From: Dioscorea cayenensis subsp. rotundata
Lineage: Eukaryota > Streptophyta > Magnoliopsida > Dioscoreales > Dioscoreaceae
Assembly (NCBI RefSeq): GCF_009730915.1
Contig: NC_052486.1
Coordinates: forward strand, 14,422,732-14,486,731
Length of the DNA: 64,000 bases
Reading direction: 5' to 3'
Shown here piece after piece: positions 37,278 to 48,604 of the stretch; position 1 is the stretch's first letter; the number at the start of each line of letters is the position of its first letter. The position numbers and the translations under genes are program-made. The notes beneath the pieces are model-generated. The model was not told the DNA's origin. It searched no databases and saw only the letters and a program-made list of their open reading frames with translations.

Positions 37278-37803
37278 TGTTGGAGAGATTGATCAGATCC
37301 CAATGAATCAAGTGGTGCACACTGCTGCTGCTGCAGGTTGTCTCCAGAAATACAGGGATGGTGTGCCTCATGTCGGGATTCAATACAAGTGATGTGTGAA
37401 TGTTGTTTAACTGGTTGCACTTGGTTGTAATGCATCTGGGGATGCTTAATTACTTCTGTTATAATGTTTGTTTGTAATGTTTGGCTATTTTGAATATTCT
37501 CTAGCTATGTACTGTATAACCATGAAGGTTGGTCGGCCAGGTGTTTGTATTAATGCCTGGTGCTTAATTGAATGAAATAAGAGAGTTAATTTTGGTGATC
37601 TCTATTGCTTCTTCTCTTCAGTTTTTCTTTGGTTTAGTTGTGTGTTTGAATGGTGATTATATTCTGAAAAGAATTCAGTGAGAAACATAAGTGACCATTG
37701 TCAAGCTTCCCTCACATTCTTAGCACCATTCTTCCAAACAGAGTGCTTGTCTTCATAACTAAGTGTGCAGCCTTGTCATTGTTCTGGTAATCCGATCCTA
37801 ACA
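37278..37803 (+). repeat. 3' LTR of copia element 3
   Basis: 526 bp, TGTTGGAG to CCTAACA, followed directly by the duplicated ctgag and the rest of RLP2. Confidence 0.95.
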
Positions 37804-38271
37804 CTGAGATGGTTGGAAGTTCTTGATTTATCAGTGAATAATCTTTCAGGTGTTATTCCTCCTACAATGACCAACTTAACTTCATTGAATCATCTGAATT
37901 TATCGTACAACAATTTCTATGGTGAAATTCCATACGGTGGTCAACTTCAAGTTCTTCCAGATCCATCTATTTATTATGGCAACCAAGGTCTGTGTGGTTA
38001 TCCATTAGATAAAAAATGTGAGATTACAGCACCAGCACAACCACCCTCATTGCCAAACAATGAAGACGATGACAACTTGGAGACCATATGGTTTTATTTG
38101 AGCATGTCACTGGGATTCATATTTGGATTTTGGGTAATTTCTGGTGCATTGATTCTGAAAAAGAGGTGGAGGTATGCTTATTTTCGATTTATTGATCATA
38201 TTTATGATAAGATTTATGTTATTGTTGCTGTAAATGTAAAAAAAAATGAAGAGAAAATGTGGCCTTGCTAG

Positions 38272-39163
38272 TGAATAGTCTTACCTTTTCTTCTTGGAGG
38301 CCAAAATAAAAGATTACAATCCATATAAGTATAACAAGAGCAAGTAATTGGTGGTACGAGGTTATCTAGAGTTCAACATTTTACTGCCTACTTGTACTAT
38401 ATGCATAAACTGTATGTCATGAGAAATCTTTTGAGAATGTAATTTTAATTTATTATGAAATGTTATCTAGTGTATACATTTACTCTCTTATGTTATTGTT
38501 AGTTTTAATAGAGCATATTATATGTAAGTCGAACACATCAATGTGCTTGATCTTCCTATGTTAGTGAAAGTTTTCAGTGAGTATATATATACTTGACAAA
38601 GCTTCTCAAAAGAAAAAGCTTCAGCAGAAGTGATCCTGGTTCTTAAATTCTTCAACTAGTTTCTATATTTTCTGCAAGTTCACCTTAATTTCTCTTGAAT
38701 ATACCTCATCATCAAAAATACTTGAGATATGTCCCATGTGGTTCTATAAATTACCTTTTCTAAGAGAATGGCAATTTGAGCGAGCTAGCAATTTCCTGCA
38801 ATATGATCTGCATGCCAACAACATAACACTGTACAAAGGTATGCGTCTATCTTCTGTTTAATTAATTCTTGTTATTAATGTAATTGATTATTCTGCCATC
38901 TAATTAATTATAGTGTTCTTTTACATGGCCAAGTTATAATAATTCTACTTTCTCATGCAGTGGCATACAACCATATATCAACCATGATTTTACAAAGGAG
39001 ATAGATCTATACATCTATTGTTCTGGCTGTTAAATATTAATGTGTGCATCAAAGCATGCACACAAGCCCAAATATTTGCATGGATGTAGCAATTACAAAA
39101 AAGATCCATCGTTTGAATGCATTTGGGTTGAGGATCATGAACCTAAACACAGAGATTGCCTTC
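38272..39163. other. Intergenic between RLP2 and GST copy D
   Basis: Paralogous to 13240-14150 downstream of RLP1; no gene supported. Confidence 0.7.
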
Positions 39164-39251
39164 ATTGACGGTGTATACACCCAAATTTTTGGTTTTTTTT
39201 TTCATGCGATGCTGAGATAGGAGTTGAGTGAGTGAGTGAGTGAGAGAAAGA

Positions 39252-42135
39252 ATGGTGAAGCAAGGTATTTGCTTGGAAATCCTTCTCCAGATTTGTAGTT
39301 CATGAGAAATTTCATTTTAATCTGTATGTTTGTTGCTGTAGTTCTGAGGTGTTTCAACTGGATGGGTCTTACTTTGTTATCCTCTAAAAAGATCATTTTT
39401 TTTTAATTTCAGTAAAATTTTAATTGATGGTTGCGCACTGCTTTTGCGACAAGTTCCAACAATTGTTGATGGAAGGTTTACGATGTTTGAGAGGTAATCC
39501 ATATTTTCTTCATTTGAATTCACTTCCTTTTGTCCATTTGATTGACAATTAAGGCTTATATAATCATTGATTTCAAAGTCATTGAACATTGTAATTGCAT
39601 TTTTAAATTTTGTTTTCTCCATATTCTTTTGTTAGTTCTTATTCTGACTTTGTCATTATGTATTTGCAATTGTTTATGGGCACCCATGCAATCCTGAAAT
39701 ATTTTTCTTTGTACATTCCCTAGAGTCTCAGACAGCTGGTAATATTGCATTTTCCCTGGAGTTTTATTTTAAATTGGTTAATTTCCCCATTTTATAAATG
39801 TTAGCTGTACTAGTTAGGCGGCAAATGCTTATCGATAATGATGAATAATCTAATTTTCATGTCATTCTTCGCAAGGTCAACAAATTCATCTTACAATGAA
39901 TGTTTAACAGAACTGATGTCTGAGAGAACTAATCAAGAATGTTTTGATGATATATATACACTTATGTGTGTGTGGTTTTTTGTATGAAAATGGTTCCCAT
40001 TTGCAGTAAAACAAGCAAGAAAACGAAGATAGTCAAATGGTTCCCATTTGCGTGTGTGTGTGTTTGTCAATATACCCTTCTTTTGTATTTTGGAACTCAC
40101 TTTAATGGATTTTTGTATCCTTTCTGCTTTCTGTTAGGTATTCTGCTGATCTTTCTATCAGAGCTAAAGTTGATGCAATCTTAGATTGGCACCATTCGAA
40201 CCTAAGGCTTGGAGCTGGTACAGGGATGGCAACGGGTAGGATATGGGTAGGGTATGCCAAAACCCTTACCCGTAACCCCTACCCCATACCCGTACCCTTA
40301 CCCGTACCCTTCAGGGTAAAAAAAAGCATACCCTTACCCTTACCCGCAGGGTACGGGTATACCCGCAGGGTACCCGTTTACCCGTTGTTCAAATTATCGA
40401 ACTAAATTTAAATAATAATAAAAATAAATTAATTATACATTATATTACAATCTTTAAACACATGTCCATAAATTCAAAATTACAAGTTGATATATATTTG
40501 TTTATCTTAAATTATATAATCACATAAAAATGACGTCTATTTAGGACTCAATGGTAACTCTACCTTTTGTTTTGTTCATGTTTAACCATCTTAGTTTTTG
40601 TTTAAAATTTTTTCATATATCTATTATTTATATTTTATATAGCTTCAAATTTTATAAATATCTAGTAAGATTTTGAATATAAAAAACATTATAAGTAATT
40701 CTCATAAGTTATATCCAATTGATTTTTTTATTAGTATCTTATTTTTCAGGATGTTCTTATAATTTATAGAATAAATTATTATAACATTATTTTTTATATT
40801 TGTTTATTTTTTAATTTAATTATGATTCTTAATATATATCTAAAATTCAATTTTGATAATATTATCAAATATAAATATAGAAATTAAATAAAATTTAAAA
40901 TAATATATTAAGAGAAAATTTGAGGTATTATTTTCAAATTAATCACCATGAAAATAGATATTGAGTAAATTGTGAGTAAATGTTTAGTTTAATAAAAAAA
41001 AATTATATATATATATATATATATATGAGAGGGTAAGGGTAAGGGTACGGGTAGGGTAGGGGCATACCCTTACTCGACCCGTACCCGCACAAAAACTAAC
41101 GGGTAATATCCTTACCCGTACCCGTACCCGTTCAAAGAGGGTTAACCCTCTTTGACCGGGTACGGGTACGGGTATACCCGTCGGGTAGGGTACAAATTGC
41201 CATCTCTAAGTGCTATAATATTTGTCGAGTAAAACAACTAATAACTGACAATCTGTGCATGTATTACTTTTCCTTGTGTGAGGCTTCATGACAAATATTA
41301 TGCTTTGCTCATTGAATATTCCCGAAATTTTCCTATTTTATGATAGGATCTGATGTCTTTGAGGGCTTATAAGATTCTTTATATTGATTTGCAGCATCCC
41401 TCATTGTGAACAGCATAACAGGACCAGCACTTGGCCTTCCATTGAATCCAAAAGAAGCAAAGGAAGCTGAGAAAATTCTGGGCTTATCTCTTGCAAAAGT
41501 TGAGACAATATGGCTCATAGGAAATGCAAAATTTTTGCTAGGTTGTTCTCAGCCATCTATTGCAGATCTCAGTCTTGTTTGTGAGATAATGCAACTGGAG
41601 GTTAGTTTACTTAACACAATGACTTCAAGTGTCCACTTATTGTTTAGACCTCGTGAGATAATTTGATTTGCATTCCTTAATGCTAAACTGAAAAAAGGGT
41701 TTTGGATTGCATTTTAGTTGCAGATTGCTTATGAAAATTATTACTTCTTTTATCAATACAATCAACCTGACTAGTCCAACCTTTCGGTGTTTGATATACT
41801 TTTTCTCCTGCTTCACTTTTTTGATAAGCTATTATGTCCTTGATCAAATCAAGTTGATCTTATCCAAGCTAATTTTCTGTGTCAGTCTTGCATTTTTAGA
41901 GCTGCATACATCTTTCTGTGATGCCTGCCAAATTTGATAAGGGCTCTTATACTGTTTGATAAATTTGTTTTGTCCAATTTTTGGCCCAGATTTTGGATGA
42001 GAAAGATCATGAAAGAATATTAGGCCGCATGGAAAGATTCTGGAATGGGTTGGAAATGTGAAAGCCGCAACAAGTCCTCATTTTGAAGAAGTACATGCAG
42101 TCCTTTATAAACTTAAAGCGAAGTTGCGAAGGTAA
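39252..42135 (+). pseudogene. Theta-class GST copy D, deleted and frameshifted
   Basis: Paralogue of copy B. The start ATGGTGAAG at 39252 joins directly to the end of exon 2 (caaggtatttgc), so most of exon 1, intron 1 and exon 2 are gone. Exon 3 (39448-39493) has lost its acceptor and first codons. The exon 4 acceptor (ggtag in B) reads ggcac, and exon 4 has an extra T. Exon 5 is 40138-40217, with a hAT-like element three bases into the following intron. Exon 6 (41395-41600) is open (GPALGLPLNPKEAKEAEK, SIADLSLVCEIMQLE). Exon 7 (41990-42135) has a one-base deletion. Not functional; useful as an empty-site reference for insertions in copy B. Confidence 0.9.
40221..41208. mobile_element. Non-autonomous hAT-like element with G/C-rich inverted ends
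   Basis: Ends are CAGGGATGGCAACGGG on the left and, on the complementary strand, TAGAGATGGCAATTTG on the right. About 170 bp inside each end consist of interlaced gggtacggg and cccgtaccc repeats able to pair with each other; the ~650-bp middle is AT-rich without a reading frame. Copy B provides the empty intron (GTGCTATAAT). No 8-bp target duplication is visible, so the superfamily call rests on the end sequence. Confidence 0.6.
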
Positions 42136-42721
42136 AGGTCACCAGTGAGTGATAAGATTATTACATCCTTCACATAAGGCAAGCTTCCATCAAAGCTTTA
42201 ACATTTTTCTGTCACATTATTTTCCTGCAAAGTAATATTAGCTACGGTATGGTTCTGTTGTATCAACAAAGACAAAAAAAGAAGTTTAAATTTTTGAAGA
42301 TGAATGCCACCAACAAGTACACAATGGAGCAGTTCAAAAGATACTTAGGTCCAAAAACACTCCCTTATTTCTATACAAATGGTTTGGGATTAAATAAAAA
42401 CCAAGAGCAATAGCATTTTGGAGGTGGAAAAAAGCAAAGGAATTGAATCCGAAGCAGGGGAAGATGTTCAAAATTTTTAGTATCAGTACTAGGAGTAGCC
42501 ATAGGTGCATCAGTTCACAATAAACCTTTACTTAAACAATTTTTAATTCATGAATAGATGGCTTGAAAAAAAAGAAAAAAAGAGTTTCAAATAAAAAAAG
42601 ATTTTTTTAAATATATCACGCCTAGACTATTAAAATATTTCTAATTAACTAATTTTACTATTTACCACTTTCACTATAAAAGATAGTAATTCTTCTTTCT
42701 TCTGAGTTAGTAGTTGAGTGA
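42136..42721. other. Downstream flank of GST copy D
   Basis: Matches 23010-23380 downstream of GST copy B in its first part, then diverges; no gene supported. Confidence 0.5.
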
Positions 42722-44262
42722 TTTTTTTTTTTTTGAAAAGATGGATAAATCACTTCAGTTGAAATAAAAAGGTGCAAAATACAGAGCTCTACCAAAAGTA
42801 GAGGAGGAAACTTTAGAGAAATAAACCACTAAATGTGGTCACAACAATCCCAACCAAAGCAAAACACAAAAAAACAAAAACTAGAGGACAAAGGCAGCCA
42901 CCGTGCTTACCGCCGAAGACTCCTAGCCCAAGCTTGGATCTTGTGCCTCCCCAAATGCTGAAATCTTAAGAGACTCCTTAGCTCGAGGTCCCAAAAACTC
43001 CAGACTACGACGAACGATTGCCATGCAGTCCTCCAGCTTCGTTTATGACCTTCGTTTATAACCTATTCGTGGCTGAAGTAAACCAAAATAAAAGCATGCG
43101 TTTAATGCCCAGAAATAACAGCATGCACAGGCAATACTTTGGCGTTAAAAATACAGTCATTTCTAGCAAGCCAAACATTCCACACAAGCGCTTTAACCAC
43201 TAAATCTCCCATATCCCGAATCGAAGGTTGCACAAACGACTTCCATGGTCCCCAAAGATGGACCACAAAAGAAGGTGGCTCCGGAATCCTTAGAGCCCAG
43301 ATTTTCTGAACAAACACATAGTGAATAAAAAGATAGTCCACCGACTCCACCGTAGAGTGACACAACACATAAATAGCCGTAGGCAGCCTATTGCACTGTC
43401 GTTTCTCAAGGTTTTCAAGTGAGAGAATTTTATTTTTCCACATCAGCCAATTAAACAAGTTAATCTTCTTAGGACAGCTATTATGCCAAAAGAACCTCGC
43501 CACAGGGCAGTGTAGGCTCGCATCGACTAGAAAATTATAGAGGGATTTAACCAAGAAAATCCCATTCCTCGTCAACTTCCAACGTTTCGTATCTCCTGAC
43601 TCCACGCCAAAAACCCGAAGATGGTCTCTGACGTGGCAAGCTTCCTTGATTTTTGCAAAAAGGGCGACATCCAGAAGATAACCGAGGTCCGACATAGTAC
43701 CATTTGACTGTGGAGAGATCCTGAATTCCTCCGGCCATAAGTTCATGGGGCAGTTCCATTAATCCAAGGGTCTTTCCAAAAAGATGTTTCCTCGCCTGAC
43801 CCAATATCATGAATTAAACTTCCTCGAACAGCGGGTAAGCCGCTGATCACCCTTTTCCAAAAGAAGAACATCCGTCCCGATGGTCTAGGAAACAGATTCC
43901 AACTAGATAATCGATAGTTAAACTGAATCACCTTCGACTCACACCAGCTTGTGTCCATCATAAACTTCCACCACCATTTTCCTAACAGAGCCTGCTTAAA
44001 AATGTCAAGGTCAAGAATACCCCACCCGCCTTGGTTGCGTGGTCGGCAAAGAATCTTCCAACAGACCAGCTTGCAAGTTGGGCGATCTATGTCCGGACCA
44101 GACCATAAAAAGTATCTCCTGAGATGGTCAATCTTTTTAATAACCCAAGATGGTAAATGAAATAAAGACATTCAGTACGTTGGAATCGCCGATAACACTG
44201 AGTTTACCAAGGTAAGACACCCACCCAAAGATAAAAACCCGTCCTTTCCAAGAAGAAAGTCT
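42722..44262 (-). mobile_element. LINE (L1 type), 5' truncated, minus strand
   Basis: The T-run at 42722-42734 is the complement of a poly(A) tail, followed by the complement of the LINE motif tgatttatccatctttt. Only the 3' ~1.5 kb remain, covering the end of RT and the zinc-binding domain. At its right border the GST downstream sequence resumes (tctcacaatggttgag matches copy B at 23395). I could not find a clean target duplication. Confidence 0.85.
43102..44171 (-). pseudogene. LINE reverse transcriptase C-terminal region and zf-RVT domain
   Basis: Three overlapping frames together give a continuous LINE protein end. From 44171: LPSWVIKKIDHLRRYFLWSG, CWKILCRPRNQGGWGILDL (RT thumb/connection), WKRVISGLPAVRGSL and GSGEETSFWKDPW. 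After shifts near 43745 and 43600 the zinc-binding RT domain (zf-RVT) follows: SVKSLYNFLVD, FFWHNSCPKKINLFNWLMWK and VDYLFIHYVFVQKIW. At least two frameshifts, so not functional. Confidence 0.88.
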
Positions 44263-44660
44263 CTCACAATGGTTGAGATTAATGGTTTGCCCACATTATT
44301 AAAAAAAAAAACTTATTTTGTCATTTACTAATGGATTATCAAATGGTCTAAAATAAATATGTTATATGTATATTTTTCATTTTCAGTTATAACTATATAT
44401 TAAACAAGTATATATTTTAAAAATATTTTTAACTTGTATAACTATTTTATTTAGACTTTAAAAATACTCAAATAAAAAAAATTCAATGTTCACAATACAA
44501 AGACAATAATTCTTTCATTTACCACCAAGAGAGATGAACAAATATTAGTTGAAATGAACAATTTGTTTGCCTAAAAAAAAAAAAGAAAATAATTAGCTCA
44601 AAGCATTTATGTGAGGAGATAAAAAAAAAATATTTTGTAAATTAAATGAATGTAATAACT
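44263..44660. other. GST downstream sequence, continued
   Basis: Paralogous to about 23395-23790 beyond GST copy B. AT-rich, no gene. Confidence 0.6.
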
Positions 44661-44887
44661 CACTACACCAAATTATAGTTATAGAGGCAGACAAAAAGAG
44701 CCGGTTTTTTAAAACCGGCTCTAATGAATGGGATTAAAAAGTTAATCCCATTTTTAGAACCGGTTTAAAACAACCGGCAGTATAAGTGTTTCTTATAAAA
44801 AACATTAGGTCACTGTTGACCCTTTGCAAAGTTCGGGTTCGTGAGAGCAAAGCACCCCATAGATTCCACGAAGCCCCTTCCTCTCCT

Positions 44888-44889
<2 letters not shown>

Positions 44890-44939
<50 letters not shown>
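44890..44939 (+). repeat. (CT)n microsatellite
   Basis: About 24 CT repeats, followed by a CCCTAGCCCCCACC leader. Such CT runs are frequent in plant 5' untranslated regions. Confidence 0.9.
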
Positions 44940-44941
<2 letters not shown>

Positions 44942-44957
44942 AGCCCTAGCCCCCACC

Positions 44958-45083
44958 ATGGCGGGCATCTCCTCTCAAGGCCCCGCCACCACTAGATCGG
45001 TGGCGCTGCTCGCGGAGCCACCCTCAAATCACCGACGCCATCCTCCTCGGACACTGTCTCGGTCGCTGTTGACTCAGATTCCG
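44958..45083 (+). CDS. Exon-like open segment inside the CACTA element
   Basis: ATG in a strong context (CCACCATGG) opens 42 codons beginning MAGISSQGPATTRSVALLAE and ending ATTCCG before a good donor (GTGAGT at 45084). It is GC-rich compared with the surrounding DNA. It may be the first exon of the element's own gene or a host exon captured by the element; I do not recognise the protein and no second exon is evident. Confidence 0.35.
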
Positions 45084-45639
45084 GTGAGTTCTTGGTTTTT
45101 TTTTTCTTCTAGGACTGAGATTTTGTCTTGCGGATCAGTTGCTTGATTTGGGATTTTTTTTTAGAGACTGAATGATTAGGGCTTGACTCGAATTTGACTT
45201 TGAAGAATTAGTTTTGTAGCCGAATTGGAATTTGGAAACCCTAGCTTAGGGTTTTCAATACATTGAGAAGATTTATTGTATTTAGGTTTGATTAGGGTGG
45301 AGAAGAGTAATTTGTCTTCACAGCGACAATGGCTTTGCAAATGGGTTTTGTCACGTTGCTTCACGTCATGAGGTTTTTAGTATGGGCTAGGAAGGCACCA
45401 ACTACCATTCTTTCATGTAGCCAGTAATATCATTGCTCGCTTGGTTGTGCTACTATGTGTTAAGATGTCAGACTTATCAAGGGATATATAGAATGATGTG
45501 AGCCATTAGATCTTAATCTTAAAGATAATATTGGACATGTGATGTTGTAATTCCAGTTAGAGTGGGCCAATAAGAGTCTTGCCTCAACTTTGTAGGCAAG
45601 TGACTTTCATACGAGACAATTACCACAAATGCCTTCATA

Positions 45640-46830
45640 TGTCACTAAAAGGACATAATCAGTCGATGAGGATGCAAACAACTCAAATGGTGTAAAGAGT
45701 AGGGTTGCTTATAGAGTTGTCCATTAACAAGGATGGAATGAGCTAATTGGTGTGCAATTATCCAAGCTTCCTTTTTTAACTTGAGGAAGAATCCCTATTT
45801 TCAAAAAGTAATAAATAGGATAGATCCAACTTGATTCTTCTCAAACCTCATGTCTTTGTTTTTGTGATTACTCATCTTTACTTCTATGAGATAAGTACTC
45901 AAGATGAACAATTTTCCTAAGATTATTGCTATAGGATGATGTAAATTTTGAGAGAGAATTGGCTTCTTCATTATTAATACGAGGTCATGTTAATGATCTC
46001 GAATCTCTTAAATTTTTTTGTTGATCACTCAATCTTACCCCGACCTTATACGTGGTCATTCCTTCATCTCTAGCCTCATACTCCTTACTAGTTTAATTCG
46101 CTATGAGTTCAAAGCTTATGTAACAAAACAAGTTTCAGACATCAATGCTCAGGGTTAAACACAATCTAGCAACCAAAAGCCTCATATTGCGCTTTCATTA
46201 TTTGTAGCTTTAAACCCAAACCTTGGTGCAATGTTAGTCTTCTAACCCTTTGGGGTTTTTGAGGGCAAGCTAATCCCTAATCCATTCTCCATGGCTAACC
46301 TATCCACAAAGTAAATCCAATAATCAAATTGTACCATCTCTTGCCTTATGCCTTCACACAATTTACCTTGTATAGCTCTACCAAAAGGTTAGCTAAAACT
46401 TTCACTTTGGTAGTGGTTCATGGTTTATAGACCATGCTTACATAGCTTAATTGGCCATTTGGATAGGCTTCTTGATATTTTAGGCTTTTGAAGGTCTTGT
46501 TTGAGGGACTTATTAGTAAGAACCATGATACATACCATGCATCTAGAAATAAGATCTCAACTTACAAGCTAAGGTGACTAGTACATAGACCAGTTTTTCT
46601 ATTAGAAGAAATCTGGCATCTGTATTATTGGAACTTGGTCTTTGGATACTTTTTTTTTCTCTCTTAGTAAAATAGAGCTAATCGCATAGCCATATGTGGC
46701 TAGGTACACAATAATTCATCTTAGAGCTAGCTTTGGCTTAGTAAGCAATATAGCAAAACTTAAATATTTTTTCAACTGTTGAAAAGCTATCTCACAATCC
46801 TTGATCCATTCCACCTATGTTCAAAATTAC
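45640..46830 (-). pseudogene. Ty3/gypsy RNase H region, heavily decayed, nested in CACTA
   Basis: On the minus strand broken frames read VEWIKDCEIAFQQLKKYL (46758-46812), KLVYVLVTLACKLRSYF (46549-46605) and GLGLKLQIMKAQYEAF-like sequence (about 46165-46225). These match the end of gypsy RT and the two RNase H segments in the right order. Many stops and C-to-T-like changes indicate an old copy. No LTR could be recognised, so the borders are approximate. Confidence 0.7.
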
Positions 46831-47250
46831 TTTTGTATTTCTCTTACCTAGGTATACTCTTGTATTTTGGAAGAGAAGCTGATGAATAAGGCTCTTACAA
46901 TCATTAATTCCTTGTGAACATCCTGTAGCTCAAAATTACTCCTTGGTTTTAGTATGAGAATGTTAAGAAATTGTTGTTTTTCTTGTTCTCGAATGCATTC
47001 ATTGATCTTCTTAAAAATCCAATCATTAGCATCTTCTAAATTGCTCAGTTGCTGCAAATATGCTTTGGTTGTCTTTTGTCTACTTCTTGCTTGCATTTTT
47101 AACTTGACAGAAGGAAAACAGTGTGCGCTAGTGAATTCATTATGATGTTTTTTTTCTTTATCATAGCATGTAGAAAGGGTATGAATAAGGTTAATAATTT
47201 AGCTTGAGTTTTTTTCCCAAACTAAGAAAAAAAGAAAATTTTTAATTTAA

Positions 47251-47529
47251 TCATTGAACCTCCAAAGAATATTGCAAGTAACTTGGCTCAAGAAAAATGA
47301 TATAAATTACTTGTATTGTCAAAAATATAGTAGCTTGACTCACAAAATGAATCTTCATTGTCCACATTTGAATTTCCTTTTTCTTGGTCTTGAGTTCCTT
47401 CCTTAGAGAATCCACTTCAAGCTTAAGCTTTTCATTCTCTATATAAATTTTAAGGGAATAACCATTTTTGGCTAATAAGAAAATGCAAGAAAAAGACAAA
47501 AGAATGACCACAGTTTGTATAATTAACAA
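47251..47529 (-). CDS. Small membrane/coiled-coil open frame, unknown
   Basis: 92 codons starting with a hydrophobic segment (VVILLSFSCIFLLA) followed by a lysine/glutamate-rich helix (NEKLKLEVDSLRKELKTKKK) and a second hydrophobic stretch. I do not recognise it. Position inside a non-autonomous CACTA element and lack of other support make it a weak candidate; it may be part of an exon of a captured gene, or chance. Confidence 0.2.
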   Translation of the reverse strand: MLIIQTVVILLSFSCIFLLAKNGYSLKIYIENEKLKLEVDSLRKELKTKKKEIQMWTMKIHFVSQATIFLTIQVIYIIFLEPSYLQYSLEVQ

Positions 47530-47562
47530 ATTGAAGATGGTTCATGAGTTGCTAATCACAAA

Positions 47563-48165
47563 ATAGTCAACATCTTGAATGATTATTTGTAATATTTGCA
47601 ACATTGTTTCACTTTCATAGTTATCAATGGATTGATCTAGTTAATGTTGATCACAAAGCACGTGGGACATGCCAATTTTTTTATTCTAACAGCAAAGCAT
47701 TTAGACAGAATAGCATTTCAATCTAAACATAGTCGACACCTTGAATGATTATTTATAATATTGGCAACATTGTTTCAATTTCATAGTTAACAATGGATTC
47801 ATCTAGCTCATGCTGATCACAATGTACAGGACATTCCAATTTTTTTACTCTAACAGCATAACATTCAAACAGAATAGCACTTTAAAATAAAAGTGGTTGA
47901 GACCTTTTGAGTGATTATTCATAATATTAGCAACATTGCTTCCATTTAATACTTAACATCGATTCATCTAGCTCATGCTGATGACGAAGTACAGGGCATG
48001 CCAATTTTTTTACTCTTAACAGCAAAGCATTTAGACAGAATAGCATTTCAATCTAAAAATAGTAGACTCCTTGAATGATTATTTATAATATAGGCTATAT
48101 TGTTTCCATTCCATAGTTAACAATAGATTAATCTAGTTCATGCCGATCACAAAGTATAGGATTTA
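47563..48165. repeat. Tandem repeat, about 3.6 copies of a 163-170-bp unit
   Basis: Units begin near 47563, 47730, 47890 and 48060, each with cttgaatgattatt near its start, then acattgtttc, gatcacaa and ccaattttttta, ending agaatagcatttca. Copies differ by scattered substitutions and 1-3-bp indels, so it is an old minisatellite-like array inside the CACTA element. Confidence 0.85.
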
Positions 48166-48604
48166 GTATTTACCTGCTACGTTCGCATTAAGCAACGAGC
48201 TAAGTTGATTACACTTGCATTCTAAATGTTGCAAGTGTTCATTTTTGGCATCAACCTCATATATGAGCCTCGTCACAAGTTTGTTTGCTTCCTGGTTCTT
48301 GTTCTACTTCCATGGAACACATGACCACACAGTTCACAAATTGCAGCACCATCAACAATGAGCACATTAGACATACAAGATCATAATGCACTCTCACAAT
48401 CAATTTATTTTAACTGTTCGAATATCATATTAGAACAATTTTTTGCAACATTGATTCTATATAAGACATTAAGACCTCAGCATTTTTTAGCAATTCCACT
48501 AAAATCTCAATCCATTCAATTGTCTAATTGAATTAAACACCAAAAAAAGAAGGAAATAGGAATAAGATTAGCTCACCAAAAAAAGAAGGAAATAGGAGTT
48601 AGGC

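Larger units (their letters stand above)
32698..37803 (+). mobile_element. Ty1/copia LTR retrotransposon, element 3 (inside RLP2)
   Basis: 5' LTR 32698-33225, primer site 33227-33238, 3' LTR 37278-37803, target duplication ctgag at 32693-32697 and 37804-37808; RLP1 shows the empty site (gagcttaggtgg). The purine tract caaggggag precedes the 3' LTR. pol is one long open frame; gag is frameshifted. The LTR pair differs at about seven places by eye, several at CAG/CTG. This is the least damaged coding copia element in the window. Confidence 0.95.
30386..38271 (+). pseudogene. LRR receptor-like protein 2 (RLP2), split by copia element 3
   Basis: Close paralogue of RLP1. Parts 30386-32697 and 37809-38271 join to one frame of 924 codons plus stop when the transposon is ignored. 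Signal peptide, LRR N-terminal cap (DCCSWTGVQC), LRR row, island (NNIDINMKEREFQ), final LRRs, C-terminal cap (GNQGLCGYPLDKKCE), one membrane span and a short tail are all present. The N-terminal cap region is six to eight residues shorter than in RLP1 (no GGNGSLE-like insert), and a longer A-run near 38240 shifts the last ten residues relative to RLP1. As assembled, the frame continues into the LTR and stops at 32812, giving a protein without the last LRRs and membrane span but with an LTR-encoded tail of about 38 residues. Confidence 0.9.

Noticed and set aside
40230-41190. gggtaaggg-like runs as telomeric repeat
   Set aside because: Plant telomere repeat is TTTAGGG; these are the subterminal repeats of a hAT-like element and occur on both strands.
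44841-45146. Open frames with long Leu/Ser runs over the CT repeat
   Set aside because: They are translations of a (CT)n microsatellite; only the short ATG segment at 44958 has a plausible start and donor.
47563-48165. Regularly spaced repeats as a CRISPR-like array
   Set aside because: Whole ~167-bp units repeat with no unique spacers, in a plant nuclear context.
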